Assembly: GCA_000697355.1 (NCBI GenBank)
Contig: JNEN01001014.1
Location: 62,001 to 126,000, forward strand
DNA from: Syncephalastrum monosporum B8922
Taxonomy: Eukaryota; Mucoromycota; Mucoromycetes; Mucorales; Syncephalastraceae
Direction of reading: 5' to 3'
DNA: 64,000 nucleotides
Within the stretch, counting starts at the first letter, position 1. Each line of letters starts with the position of its first letter. The translations under genes were made by a program, and so were the position numbers. Shown one piece after another: positions 46,072-58,332 of the stretch. A model generated the notes under the pieces. That model was not told where the DNA came from, ran no database searches, and saw only the letters and a list, made by a program, of their open reading frames with translations.

Positions 46072-48092
46072 TTAAAGCATTGGATCGTACGGCTTGAATG
46101 CTTCTTTAAAGGCAGTGGTCGTGGCACGCTCTTCGTCTTCCGTCTGCTTGCAGGCGCGCCAATCAGCACGCTCTGGATGGCCCAGTGCTTCAGCTACAAC
46201 AGACCTAGATACCGTTGTGTCAATTCAGATTCGTACGTGGGTATCTCTATCCACGCAAGTGTCCTTTTAGCTTACCGGCCAAACTGCAAGTCGAAGCGCA
46301 CTTTACGGTCGAGCACATGGACAATCTTTTGACCGTCAGGAAGGGTCAATTCAAAATAGTCGACATGAGGGTTTACCTTTTGGCAATGCTGGTTAGTGTT
46401 CCATCCCTTAGAAAATCAACACCCCAACCCTTTCTCTTACCGGAGGCTTATCTACAAGCTTGAAACCTTGCGCATCGGCCTGTTTTTGAGCCACAGAGGC
46501 CAGCGATGCGCTCTTGCTCTTGGGTATCGGGACAATTTGGATATGCGCATGGCTCAGCTTGGCGCGGCCGCGGGACATTTCAAAGGACACAAGGTCGCAG
46601 TCGTACTGGTCAAACAGTTGCCGTAAACCTTGAATATACTTTTTCACTTCCTGCGTCACCGCTTGATGCTCTTCGGCCGGGATGCTGTTGAATGTAGTAT
46701 AGTGCGTGATGGGAATGAGGAGGACATGACCGAGACCGGGAACGCCCTTGCTTGATTCGGGCACGACAGGACCCTTGGCGGATGCCATGTAGAGCGTCGA
46801 GCCAATAGAGCAGATGAGGTGCTTTTCGACCTTGGGATTGGCGATACAGAACCAGCAGGATTCCACTAGCATAGGATGAGTACGATAACTCCTGTGTCAG
46901 AGTGTGCGTCCCACTTACATGTAGCTTCTGGGTTGTTGTTGCTTTGATGGTGATGCTGCTGCTCACGGTTGGGACAGTCTTCTTTGAAATGGCCCTTTTG
47001 ATGGCATGCGTGGCAAGTGTATGTTGGTGGAGGAATGCGTCGACGTTTGTTGTTGGCTTCATTGGACTCATCGCCCCAGAAATAGCCACGCTTCTGGCCA
47101 GCCTCGGCGTGGGTGGGCGGTTGAAAAGGACACTCGGTTGTGTTGGGAGGCACGGCGCGTAAGGTTTCCAAGGAAATGCTGGACAACGGATCCAGATTGA
47201 AAGCGTAGAACCACTAAGAAACGGTATGTCTCTGAATAAGATGACGGGGTAATCCAGATTGCATCCTCCTGACTTACTCGGGCCTTGGTCGTGTTGAGCG
47301 CATCGCCGAGGCCAACAAAACGGGTGACGTGCTCGGCATGATGTTCGTCCACAAACCCAGACGTGTTCTTGTATGGCTCGCGCTCGTAGAAGCGGTGCTC
47401 GGAGGCAGCAAAGTGGTAACGGGGTTTGATGGCAGCAGCAATGTCTGCCACGGGTGCCACGGCCGAGGATGCTTTCTGGGCCTCCTGGGCTGTCCCATTT
47501 TCAATGTTTAGGGGCCACTCGTGGGTCAGCAGAATGTCAACACCGACAGGCGAGGAGGCAGGCATTTTGAGGTTTTTGAGCGCAGTGACGTCCTTGGCTG
47601 TGTAGACATGGGGACCCTCTTCATTGGCGAATGTGCCGGATAAGAAGGCGATGCGAAGGCCGTTGGAGGTAGAAAGTGATCCGCGTTTGCCGAGGTAATA
47701 AAGATTGTTACACAGCTCGCCTTCTTGCGCGTCAATGCGTAGCTGAGCGGAGGCGGGCGTTGCTTTTCCTCCCGTGATAAAGTAGGTCGTTATCGGCACT
47801 ACAAGGGCCATTGAGCTATTCCATTCGGTAGCACGTGACGACAGCGTATTCCTTACGGTCTATCTGGTTGTTGAGGAGCGCGTCGAGTTCGTCTTGCTGG
47901 TCACCAAAAAAGTCGCCTGTGCAGAGACACACGTCAAAAGGGCCGTACTTTTCGTGGATCGACTTGACTTTGGCAAAGACTTTGGTGAAATTGCCAAGGA
48001 CTGAGCCTACAACAAGACTGGAAAGAGGTGAGATGGAGGCTCTGACGCGACTACATGGACAGCAGGAGCGCTTACATCTTTGAGGAAGACAT
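46072..48092 (-). CDS. DRN1: CWF19-like protein (Drn1/CWF19L1), lariat-debranching cofactor
   Basis: The protein starts MSSSKILVVGSVLGNFTKVF and has a Dbr1-like metallophosphoesterase-type N-domain (CLCTGDFFG, FITGG, DILLTHEWP). An extended linker contains a zinc knuckle, YTCHACHQKGHFKEDCPNRE (CCHC). The C-terminal half has CwfJ domain 1 (SCWFCIANPKVEKHLICSIG, VLLIPITHY, LSHAHIQIVPIP, a HIT-like histidine cluster) and CwfJ domain 2 (NPHVDYFELTLPDGQKIVHV, RFDLQFGR, RADWRACKQTEDER), ending AFKPYDPML. Several introns; the junctions AAGAT/TCTT and GACC/TGCCG were checked for frame. Family knowledge: Drn1/CWF19L1 associates with late spliceosomes and the debranching enzyme in intron-lariat turnover. 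It is head-to-head with the SF3B3 gene. Confidence 0.94.
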
Positions 48093-48301
48093 ATCGAAAG
48101 TAAAGGGCGGGGTGTAAGCCACACAGCGTTGCAAAGCGGAATGAAATAGAAATAGAATGGGACAGATGAAAGCCCGCCTTTGCTAGGTGACACTCACCAC
48201 TTTGCTGTCCTTTCACCCTTCTTCTTTTATCACACACACACGACTTCTCTCATTTCTCTTCTTGTGTCCCCCGATATTTGAAAGGGTTCTCGATTGCCGT
48301 C
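48093..48301. promoter_or_regulatory. Short bidirectional promoter of DRN1 and RSE1
   Basis: Only 209 bases separate the two start codons. The sequence has a CT-rich tract on the SF3B3 side and no TATA box near either start, as expected for housekeeping promoters. Confidence 0.55.
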
Positions 48302-51300
48302 ATGTTTCTTTACAACCTGACGCTCAACCCAACGACGGGTATCAACCAGGCCGTCCACGGCAACTTTTGCGGCACAAAGCAACAAGAAATCATTGTCGCT
48401 CGCAACACTCGCATCGAGCTCCTCAGACCCGATCCAAACACGGGCAAGATTCATACACTCCTGTCACACGAATGCTTTGGCTTAATACGCAGTCTGTCAC
48501 CATTCCGCCTGACCGGTGCTACCAAAGGTAAAGAGAACAGTGACGCGTCTGATTAGAAAAAGAACGGGCAATCTAAATCATCGCACACCTGGGTAGATTA
48601 CGTGGTCGTTGGCTCTGACTCGGGTCGCATTGTTATCTTGGAATACAACACAGCAAAGAACACCTTCGATAAGGTGCACCAGGAAACGTACGGCAAGACG
48701 GGCGCACGACGATTGGTCCCGGGACAATACCTCGCCACCGATCCCAAGGGCCGTGCCGTCATGATTGGCGCAGTCGAGAAGCAGAAGCTTGTGTACATTC
48801 TCAACCGCGATTCGTCTGCACGCCTCACCATTTCGTCTCCTCTCGAGGCACACAAGAGCCACACCGTTATTTTTGACATTGTCGGCATGGACGTAGGATT
48901 CGAGAACCCGGTGTTTGCCTGCCTCGAGGTCGATTACTCGGAGATGGACCAAGACCCGACCGGCGAAGCCTTGGCCAATCGCGAGAAGCTCCTGACCTAC
49001 TATGAACTCGACCTCGGTCTGAACCACGTTGTTCGCAAATGGAACGAGGCCGTCGACCTGCGCGCCAATTTGCTTGTGCCTGGTAAGTCGTCATGAGTAC
49101 GAAGAAAGTGGAATGGATCCATGGCTGACATCAACGACTAGTGCCCGGTGGTAATGACGGTCCTTCGGGCGTCCTGGTCTGCTCCGAGAACTTCATCGCT
49201 TACAAGCACCAAGACATGCCTGAGTTCCGTATCCCCATCCCCCGTCGAGCTCAGCCCTTGGAAGACCCGTCGCGCGGCATCATCATCTCCACCTATGCTC
49301 TGCACAAGATGCGCGTCAACAGACAAACCCAATTCTTCTTTTTGCTGCAGTCCGAGGAAGGCGATCTGTACAAGGTCACGATGGACCATGCGGACGGCGT
49401 CGTCCAGGGTCTGACCATCAAGTATTTCGACACCATTCCCCTGGCCACCTCGCTTTGCATTCTCAAGAGCGGTTTCCTCTTTGCCGCAAATGAATTCGGC
49501 AACCAGTAAGTGCTTTCTATTATTCCAAGGTAGAATGGAACAAACGACTTATTTTCTGCCATGTAGCATTCTCTACTCCTTTGAGAGCTTAGGCGATGAT
49601 CCCGACGACCCCGAGATTTCGTCGGCAGACTTCATGGAAGCCGAGGAGGAACAAGAGGAGACGCCCCTCGTGTACTTTAAGCCGCGACCGCTCAAGAATC
49701 TGATGCCCGTCGACGAGATGGAATCCCTCGCACCCTTGCTGGATTCCAAGGTCCTGAACTTGGCCGACGAAGAGTCCCCGCGCATCTACAACCTGTGCGG
49801 CCGCGGCTCGCGCTCCTCGCTGCGTATTCTCAACCAGGGCATTGAAGCGTCCGAGTTGGCGGTCAGTGAGCTCCCCGGCAACCCGAGCGCGGTCTGGACG
49901 ACCAAATTAAAGGCCGACGACGAGTACGATGCCTATATCGTGGTGTCGTTTGCGAACGCGACGCTTGTGCTTTCGATCGGCGAGACCGTCGAAGAAGTAA
50001 GCGATACTGGCTTTCTCACCAATGCACCGACGCTGGCCGTGCAGCAACTGGGCGAAGATGCGCTGATCCAGGTGCACCCGCACGGTATTCGATACATCAA
50101 GGCCGACAAGCGAGTGAACGAGTGGCGGACACCAGGCGGCCAAGTCATCGTGCAGACCGCGACGAACAACCGCCAGGTCGTCATTGCGCTCTCGGGTGGT
50201 GAACTGGTCTACTTTGAGCTGGACAACGTGGGCCAACTGAATGAGCATCAGGAGCGCAAACAGATGGCCTCGAACGTGACGTGTTTAGCTGTGGGCGAGG
50301 TACCCGAGGGTCGACAGCGATCGCCGCATTTGGCTGTGGGATGCGACGACCAGACCGTGCGTCTGCTGAGCCTGGACCCCGACAGCTGCCTTGAATCGAT
50401 CTCAATGCAGGCCGTGCAAGGTGTCGCGTCCAGCCTGTGCATTGCTGAGATGCTGGACAGCGGTATGGAGCGCGGCCACGGCACGCAATACCTCAACATT
50501 GGCCTCTCGAACGGTATTCTTATGCGCACCGTGCTTGACACCGTCACCGGGCAGCTCTCGGACACCCGCACACGTTTCATTGGCGCCAAGGCGATCAAAT
50601 TGTTCCAGGTCAAGGTCCAAGGCCGGCCCGCCGTCCTCGCGCTCTCGACCAAGCCCTGGCTCACCTACACCTTCCAAAACCGACTCCACCTGACCCCACT
50701 TAGCTACGACATGCTCGAATACGGCAGCTCCTTCGTGAGTGAACAGTGCCCCGAAGGTGTCGTGGCCGTCGCCGGCAATACGCTGCGTATCTTTACCGTG
50801 GAGAAACTTGGCAACATTTTCAACCAAGTCGTGCTGCCGCTCAAGTACACGCCGCGCAAATTTGTGCTCCACCATGCGACCAAGGCGTTTGTCATTATCG
50901 AGACGGATCATGCCACCTTTTCGCCCGAGGAGAAGAACAAGCAGCTCAAGGTCAAGGAGGCCGAGGAGTTTGAGATCGACGAGGACATTACGAATCTGGA
51001 CACGGTCCAGTTTGGCCACGTGCGCAACAAGCCTGGCACCTGGGCGAGCTGCATCCGGTTGCTCGAACCGTTCCAGGGCGAGACGCTCCAGCTGATTGAG
51101 CTGGAAGACAACGAGGCCGCAGTGAGCGTTGCGATGGTCCAGTTCCGCAACAACCCGCACTCCACCGACAACTCGGAGCAGTTTGTCGTGGTTGGCACCG
51201 CCAAGGACATGACGCTCGCGCCACGGACATGCAAGGAGGGCTTCCTTCACGTCTACAAGGTGCTCCCTCAAGAGAATGGCTCGCCGCTGCTGGCACTGGT

Positions 51301-52264
51301 GCACAAGACGCCCGTCGGCGATGTCCCGACCGCGCTGCTTGGTTTCCAGGGTCGCTTGCTCGCCGGTGTTGGCAAGGCCCTGCGTATTTATGACATTGGT
51401 CGGAAAAAGATGCTTCGAAAATGTGAAACAAGAGTAAGCACCCCCACATGCTCTACCATGGCACATATCACTAAACTGCTCTACTTGCTAGAATATCCCC
51501 AACAGCGTCGTGTCGCTGCATACACAAGGTGATCGCATCCTCATCACGGATGTGCAAGAGTCTGTACACTATGCGGTGTACAAACACGGCGATAACCGCA
51601 TCTACGTCTTTGCAGATGACACGACACCGCGCTGGACGACGGCGTCGGCGATGCTAGATTACGACACAATCGCAGGTGGCGACAAGTTTGGCAATTTCTG
51701 GGTAGACCGCCTGCCGGGACATACGAGCCAGGACATTGATGAAGACACCACCGGCAACCGGATCGCACATGAAAAACCGTACCTGCAAGGCGCGCCGAAT
51801 AAGGTATGTGAAAAGAGGATGCCAATTCGTCGTGTAAAAAAAAATGAAAAGATACTTACGGTATGATTATGTAGGTCGAAAACCAATGCCATTACTTTTT
51901 GGGCGACATTATTACGTCTGTGCATCGCGCCACCTTGATTTCCGGCGGTCGCGAAGTCCTGCTTGTGTCCACACTCTTGGGTGGTCTTTCGCTGTTCGTG
52001 CCGTTCGTTTCGCGTGAAGACGTCGAATTCTTCCAGATGCTGGAGATGCATATGCGCTCGGAAGCGCCGCCCCTGGCCGGCCGAGACCACCTCAGCTATC
52101 GTAGCTTCTACATACCCGTGCGCGCCGTTGTCGACGGTGACCTTTGCGAGCAGTTCAACACGCTGCCACCCGAGAAGAAGCGTATGATTGCAGAGGAGCT
52201 GGATCGGTCCGTTCCGGAGGTGCAAAAGAAGATTGAGGATATGCGTGTGCGATCAGGGTTTTAA
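48302..52264 (+). CDS. RSE1: SF3B3/Rse1, U2 snRNP SF3b subunit 3
   Basis: Six exons (48302-48527, 48597-49082, 49142-49505, 49567-51433, 51492-51803, 51875-52264) sum to 3645 nt and 1214 residues, almost exactly the human SF3B3 length. It starts [20 protein letters not shown] and contains [76 protein letters not shown] and the CPSF_A region ending [40 protein letters not shown]. This is the three-propeller scaffold shared with DDB1 and CPSF160; the sequence blocks are SF3B3-specific. It acts in branch-site recognition in the nucleus. The gene is GC-rich with strong codon bias and diverges from DRN1. Confidence 0.97.
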
Positions 52265-54038
52265 TGTTTTAATGGCACATATAAAATGTTTTGCTTTTTT
52301 TTCAATCCTTGCGTTTCTGTCTTTGACCAGTAGAATAGATTACTAGGCGTTGTACATGGAGTAGCAGGAGGAGAAGGATGACTGAGGGGAGGCGCATTGC
52401 GTTTTGACCACTGATATCAGGCCGATCTATGCGATCCTTCACACGCCATTCAAACTCCATTTCAGAGACTTGCAGAATGGCCCCCCTCCGCCTCCGGGAG
52501 AAAAAAAGGACAGACGCCCTTTGAAACCGAATGGTGTGATTTTGAGCTCCTTACCACAGATTATGTGTTCCTGGATTCCTGGGGCCTCACAGACAGATCC
52601 AGCGGGAGTTGAATACGCCCTGTCTCTCGCTCAAAAGATGGCAAGTGAAGTCCGATGCACGAAAGCAATTATCGCCGGAGAGGACATAGACAAGTTCTGT
52701 GCACGGCTGTCTAGTGTGCGTCTTTGTTTATCCAAAGTTTTGGCCCTGACAGATATCAGAAAACCATGATGTTCATGAGAACTGCAGATAGTAGGCACAC
52801 CCACATCAAGAGAGAGGGAAAGGGTGACAACGGTGCTGAGACAAGGAGGCAAGGGATACATGAAGGGATTGGGTTGTATTTGCGCACTTGACATGGACTT
52901 TCTTGCCATGTGGAGCTACGAACGTGCTTTTTGTGATTCAGCTGCTCAGTCATGAAGTTAGAAAATGCACGACACGTCCCGCTAGCGTCACATAAAGCTG
53001 TAGCATCATGTAATTTATGTATCTATGGATACACATACACGTTCTTTACATAGCACGATGCATTTGCATGTTTGTTTCGTTGGCAAAGATATGTTCAATC
53101 TGTATGGCAACCCTGCCTTCGCGCGCTAGCAACTCCTACGGATGGATAGGCGGATGGATGGCCAATATTTTATGGATGAAATACCAGCTCCTTCATGTCG
53201 TGATATGCAGCCCATGTCCACTGGGGCAGGCAGCATATTCTTGACAGAAATCGAACCCCCTGAAAAGTGATATGCCTAGCTGCAGCAGAAGAATGATGAG
53301 AGATACAATATTATACTTCATGCTGACACGCACATGTGTCTGTCTTTATTCTACACAGACAGCCCCGATCGGAAACATTATATGATGTTGCTCCATCAAA
53401 ATTGGACCCAAGGTAAGTAGCGTAGTGGCCGGCATGAGCAAAACTGGTAATTTCTAACATTTTACACATTTGTCCAGTTACCAAACTTTCTTTTTTTTTT
53501 CTTTTCTTTTTTTTTCTTTTGCATGCTGTGTTCCATTATGCATGAATACCCATACTGTACCGTAGTGTAGCTGTATAACTATACATTATAACACGATAGA
53601 TCTCTTAACACATTGACTATGGCTTCTCCATAATCGAACGTCCTTTCTTAATATCACGAGCCTATTGGCTATTGGGTAACATGTCCGTGCTTGAAGTCCC
53701 TTTTCTTCCCTTTATATCCCATTCTTGTTGTATAATATGAGAGCTTAAATCGTGCATCGTTGTTGATGCATATATGGCATTTGATAGAACCAAGGGCATG
53801 CAGTGCCTCAAGCTATGTCAACTGTGCTTCACCCACAAAGAGGAATAAAAAATGTACGTCTGACCTATAGATAAAAAAAAAAACAAGGTCACGCATACAT
53901 ACATATTTCTCAAGAAGAGAGAAAGTGAAGCAAGAGCCCTGCGCGGCGGCGGTCCCGGGCCTGATTCGCACCTCCTTTCTCCATCATGACCCCTCGCTTT
54001 TGCTTCTATTTTCACTCACGTTCTTTTCTTCTTGCTCT

Positions 54039-54075
<37 letters not shown>

Positions 54076-54266
54076 CTGTCTCTTTTTGTCTTTCTCTCTT
54101 TTTCTCTTTTTTCTGTCTGTAATTTCTTTTTTCCCGTTTTTGTTTCCCGAGTCGCAATCCCCTACCTGTACAAAACTCGAGTCTTGAATTTGCTCGTGCT
54201 ATCTGCCTTCCCTTTCTCCTGTATCTTTTTCTTTTTCTTTTTCATTTCCTCTTCCTTCCTTTGAGC
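52265..54266. other. Gene-poor region between RSE1 and the small helical gene
   Basis: Two kilobases without a recognised gene. A 121-codon reading at 52404-52769 lacks family resemblance. Downstream sequence holds T-runs (53488-53520) and a TC microsatellite in the leader of the next gene. Confidence 0.45.
54041..54070. repeat. TC dinucleotide microsatellite (15 units)
   Basis: Uninterrupted TC repeat on the plus strand, about 200 bases upstream of the start at 54267, within a long pyrimidine-rich leader typical of fungal promoters and 5' UTRs. Confidence 0.85.
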
Positions 54267-54604
54267 ATGGACAGCTTATTTAAAGACTATGACTTTGCTA
54301 TGGACAATGCCAAGCGATCGGCAGACCTAGAGGATGGATGCAAAGAGTACAGCAATGATGCACTATTGCAGCTTATCCTGGGTGTACAGGACTACATTGC
54401 CGAAACTGCAAACGCGGGCATTACCGTCAACCCACCCTTGATGGACCTCCAATGGAAAATGTATCACTACATGCGGCAACAGGCCCTCGAAATGGGCTAC
54501 GATCATGGTATGTCACATATAGCATTATCAATCTACGAATTTCGCCACTATATACTCATTTTTTGTTATCTTCTGATGTTCATGAATCGCCAGTTGTCGG
54601 TTGA
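54267..54604 (+). CDS. Small alpha-helical protein of unknown function
   Basis: The first exon (54267-54507) reads MDSLFKDYDFAMDNAKRSAD, then LEDGCKEYSNDALLQLILGV, QDYIAETANAGITVNPPLMD, LQWKMYHYMRQQALEMGYDH, and is followed by a GTATGT donor. Splicing to the acceptor at 54593 gives a short end, VVG and stop, for 83 residues; the intron would be 86 nt. An alternative acceptor near 54837 would give a longer basic tail. The sequence is rich in helix-forming residues, has balanced charge and no signal peptide. Codon usage and a long CT-rich leader favour a real gene. I do not recognise the family. It converges on SDH2. Confidence 0.55.
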
Positions 54605-54948
54605 ACCATCCCTACATAGTACCCCACCCTTGGCTTGTATCTTACGTCTCTGTTCTCTGTCGCTGTCGCTGGCGTCGTCGCTCTATTTCTTCTCTACTCC
54701 TTCTATTTTCTCTATATCCATATTTCCACCTTTATCTATCATGTTATCTTGTTATCTAACTCTTCCTTTTTTTAACCTTGTCCTATTGGAGTCTCATAAT
54801 GCACATATGAATATCACCCATTCGTTCTATATAATAGATCAAAAAGTTGTAACTACCCCCCTAAAAAACACACACACAGCAAAAATAACAAGGAATGACA
54901 TTGTCCCGTGAACGTGGCGTTTATTGTTGATTATATATATTTTTTTCT

Positions 54949-56155
54949 TTACTCGGAAGCCATCTGGAGCTTGATCTTGGCAATAGCGGTACCGGGCTGC
55001 AGACCCTTGGGGCAAGTCTTGGAGCAGTTCATGATGGTGTGGCAACGGTAGATGGACATCTTGTTCTGGAGCTGCTCGCGGCGCTGGGGACCAAACTGGT
55101 CACGCGAGTCAATCATCCAGCGGTAGGCCTGCATGAGGACAGCGGGGCCCAGGTATTCCTCCTGGTTCCACCAGTACGAAGGGCAGGAGGTAGAGCAGCA
55201 AGCGCAAAGAATGCACTCGTAGAGACCGTCCTACGGAAAATAAAGTAAGATCGGGGGCTGACCTTTTCCTTCATATACGAGAAGGGAATGGACTTACCAG
55301 CTTCTTACGGTCCTCAATGGACTGAAGGTTCTCCTTACCGGCGGGAGGGAGCACAGTCTGCTTGAGGTAGGGTTCGATGCTCTTGTACTGCTTGTAGAAG
55401 TGGGTGAGGTCAGGCACCAGGTCCTTGACAATGTACACTATTCAGAGTCCGCGGGTGAATATTTTCATGTGCTTCTTGTCCGGAAATGTCCGGCGAGTAA
55501 ACAAGGATAAGCGGTGGAGCGATTGCACTTACTATGGGGCAGAGGGTAGATCTTGACGGGCTTGGAGACGTCGCGGTCGATCTTGGAGATACAGGCGAGG
55601 GTGTTGCCGCCCTGGATGTTCATGGCGCACGAGCCACAGATACCCTCACGGCACGAACGGCGGAAGGTCAGGGTCGCGTCTTGCTCGTTCTTGATTTTAA
55701 TCAAGGCGTCGAGAACCATGGGACCGCATGCGTTCAAATCGATCTTGTAGGTCTCGAGGTAGGGCTTCTCGGTGGGCTTGTCAGGGCTCTGGAAGAGAGA
55801 AATTGGATAAAAAAAAATAGGAATGCTGGTTACTACGCAATGACGTGCAAAGGAAACGGGTTTGGAATTACCCAGCGGTAAATCTCAAAAGTCTTGTAAA
55901 GAGGCTGCTTCTTGGGGGCAGGCGCATCGGTCGTCGAAGCCATGTTGGCCTTGGTGGAGGTGTTCAGACCACGGGCGATGGGCTAATGGAGATGCAGTGG
56001 GTCAATTCGAATAATAATATAGAAATGATTGAGTGAATTCAGGCTTCCTTCAAGTTACAGGAGTATGCATTAGGACTTACAGCAGCCATGGCCGAGGACA
56101 GACGGGTGCGCGAGACAAACGACGCGGTTCTCAGGGACGCCAAAGAGAAAGCCAT
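54949..56155 (-). CDS. SDH2: Succinate dehydrogenase iron-sulfur subunit (complex II)
   Basis: It carries electrons from the flavoprotein to ubiquinone in mitochondrial complex II. The N-terminus [20 protein letters not shown] is a mitochondrial presequence. The [2Fe-2S] domain shows CREGICGSC followed by [11 protein letters not shown], the [4Fe-4S] site is [16 protein letters not shown], and the [3Fe-4S] site is [18 protein letters not shown]. All cluster cysteines are present. [38 protein letters not shown] and the C-terminal [11 protein letters not shown] match the family. Several introns interrupt it, including one within the presequence. Start 56155 is supported by the presequence. Confidence 0.97.
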
Positions 56156-56683
56156 GACGAACAGACAAGAAACAAAGTGAGAGAAAGAGAGTGGGGTAGA
56201 GTGGGGGTTAAAGAAGTTAGTGGAATGAGAAACACACACACCTGGCGGTCGTTGTTTTCGCCAGTGTCGCTCTGCCAAATTTGCCCGTGACAGGGCTCCT
56301 TTCGTTTTGTTCATATATACAGCACTATTATAAATTATCTACAGTCACCCTTTTTATCTTGTTTTCTCACCCATTCGCTTTTGCGGGGAATCCCTTGGAA
56401 CTGCTGACAAGTTCAAATTGTATTTCTGTCTCTTTCCCTTTATAGGCTTGTCTTGCATAATCCTGCTCCCGAGTAGCTTCTTCGGCTATATCGATCCAAC
56501 CAAGCGATCAACAGGAGTGTCTGCAATACGTACTCATCTATTGTTCTCTATTCGATCAAAAATACAAAAAAAAAGATGCATGTATGCTGTTGCATCGCCA
56601 CGATGGGTGTATGAAATTATATATGTGTGATGTGTGCAATGTGTGTGTGTGTGTATATAATGTGTATGTACAAAAAAGGGGCG
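56156..56683. other. SDH2 upstream and tafazzin 3' region
   Basis: AT-rich, with a GT-rich simple repeat near 56640-56656. No coding support. Confidence 0.5.
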
Positions 56684-57929
56684 TTAAATAGTTCTGCTTT
56701 TACTATCGTACTTGATCTCATCCGACTCTGGGCATTGCATTTCCTCTGTTTTGGCTTTCAGGGCAGCCAAGGCAGTAAATACAGCCGAGGTTATCTTGAT
56801 CCGGGCCTCCGTTTCTGTGAGGTGACCCGACCGCCATTCCGCCAGGGTATCCTGAAAATCAATGGGGTCACCGAATGCCAATGTCACCTGCTTTCCAAAA
56901 CGAATCGGAGGACCCACCAACGGCCGTACCTCGGACATTCCTATAGGAAACTCGATATCAGCCATGGGCTGGCTCGCAGCATACTGCTTTTTTTTCCTCC
57001 TGTTGCATCATTTTATTACCCGCATGCCAGACCGGAATCACAAGAGGACAGGTTTCGGACTCCATGATGATGCGTCCAACGCCCCACTTGAACCGAATCA
57101 TGGCGTCCGTCTGGTTCACGCGTGCCTCGGGAAAGATGTGGATCCACCCTCCCTGGTTGGCCTTCCGGATCGCAAAGTCTACTGCGGGTTGATAGATGCC
57201 CGAGCCACGGATCGTAGGAATGGCCTGTCCGAGCGCGAAGAACACCGAGCGCGGTCTATACAAAAGAATGAATGGTGCCGCCATGGCTAGCCATTGGGGG
57301 TAGCTTACAAGGAGGTGAAGCAGATGTCGGCTGCACCGAGCACCCAGCGCATTTTGTGGATCGAGAACAAGGTTTCCAGCGGCAGGACGCCCCACAGCAC
57401 CGGATCATCCAAGACGGACTCGTGGTTGGACACTGCATAAGACGGTCAGAATGGGGAGCTGTCAAAAAAAAAAAAGAGATTCAAGAATGGATATAGAAAC
57501 GCTACCTGTAATCAGACCGCGACCGTCGCGCTGCTCAATGGTATCCATGAACTTGTTGAGGTTGTAGACGCGCGTGTCCGAGCCGTATTTGAGAAAGAGT
57601 TTGGAGACCAAACCGACGCCGCCTACGACGGCCGTGCTCCCGACATTCCACAGAGCGCCGTTGCCTACCCAGGACGCGTCGTACCGCTTTTCAATAAACT
57701 TGGGAATGCTCGACCATTGAAAGAGGATGGGCTTGTGAGGCTGCGTCTGTGCAAGCTCGTCCCCCACCAGACTGTCCTCGACATTGTCTGTTTCGCGATG
57801 CACCACTCTTTGGGATGTGCGTTCTTGGAGTCGTCGTCGGTTGTAGTACCAGACCGTGCCCGCACCACCCAGTGCAGTTGCTGCTATGCCGAGTCTCCTG
57901 GTAGACAAGAAACGGCTGCGCCCGCGCAT
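56684..57929 (-). CDS. TAZ1: Tafazzin, cardiolipin transacylase
   Basis: It remodels cardiolipin acyl chains at the inner face of mitochondrial membranes. The N-terminus MRGRSRFLSTRRLGIAATAL with following GGAGTVWYY is basic and hydrophobic, suiting mitochondrial targeting. The acyltransferase motif I is VSNHESVLDDPVLWGVLP (H-x4-D, split by an intron before VSN), then MRWVLGAADICFTS, FALGQAIPTIRGSGIYQPAV and motif III region GGWIHIFPEARVNQ. The C-terminus contains IEFPIGMSEVRPLVGPPIRF and VTLAFGDPIDFQDTL. Compared with the usual FPEG of PlsC-type acyltransferases, the glycine is alanine here. Start 57929 is chosen over a farther ATG because the targeting sequence begins there. Four or so exons. 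Confidence 0.93.
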
Positions 57930-58332
57930 ATTTCCCCGAGGAACGTGTATACAATTGAAGAAAAGTAAAGAAGCAGGTGATTTCTGTCGAATGCTTTGCT
58001 TTGCTCCCGGTCGGCTGTAGCCAATCACATTGCTCTGTACAACCGGGAATTATGTGCAGGTGTACAGACACAAGACAACAACTGCATCGTCCCGTAATCC
58101 TTGAAACAAAAAGAGTATAGCACTGCCAAAGAATAAAGAAGACCGTCTGCGTAATGCAAACTAAGTTTATTCGGTTGAGTGATCGTATCCTGACGAACAC
58201 AATGGAAGGCTATTCATACACAGAGACAGATAAATAGAGAGAGAGGAAGAAAGAGAGAGGGAGAGGAAGAGGAAGAGGAAGAGGGAGAGAAGTAGGTGAA
58301 AAGACCGGGAGAGTATACTTGTACAGTTCATT
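57930..58332. other. Tafazzin upstream and chitinase 3' region
   Basis: Contains a purine-rich GAGAGA/GGAAGA tract at 58230-58290, which is the chitinase 3' UTR read on the plus strand. No gene. Confidence 0.5.

Noticed and set aside
52404..52769. 121-codon open frame downstream of RSE1
   Set aside because: No homology by eye, no promoter element and mixed codon usage. It could be real, but the sequence does not support it.
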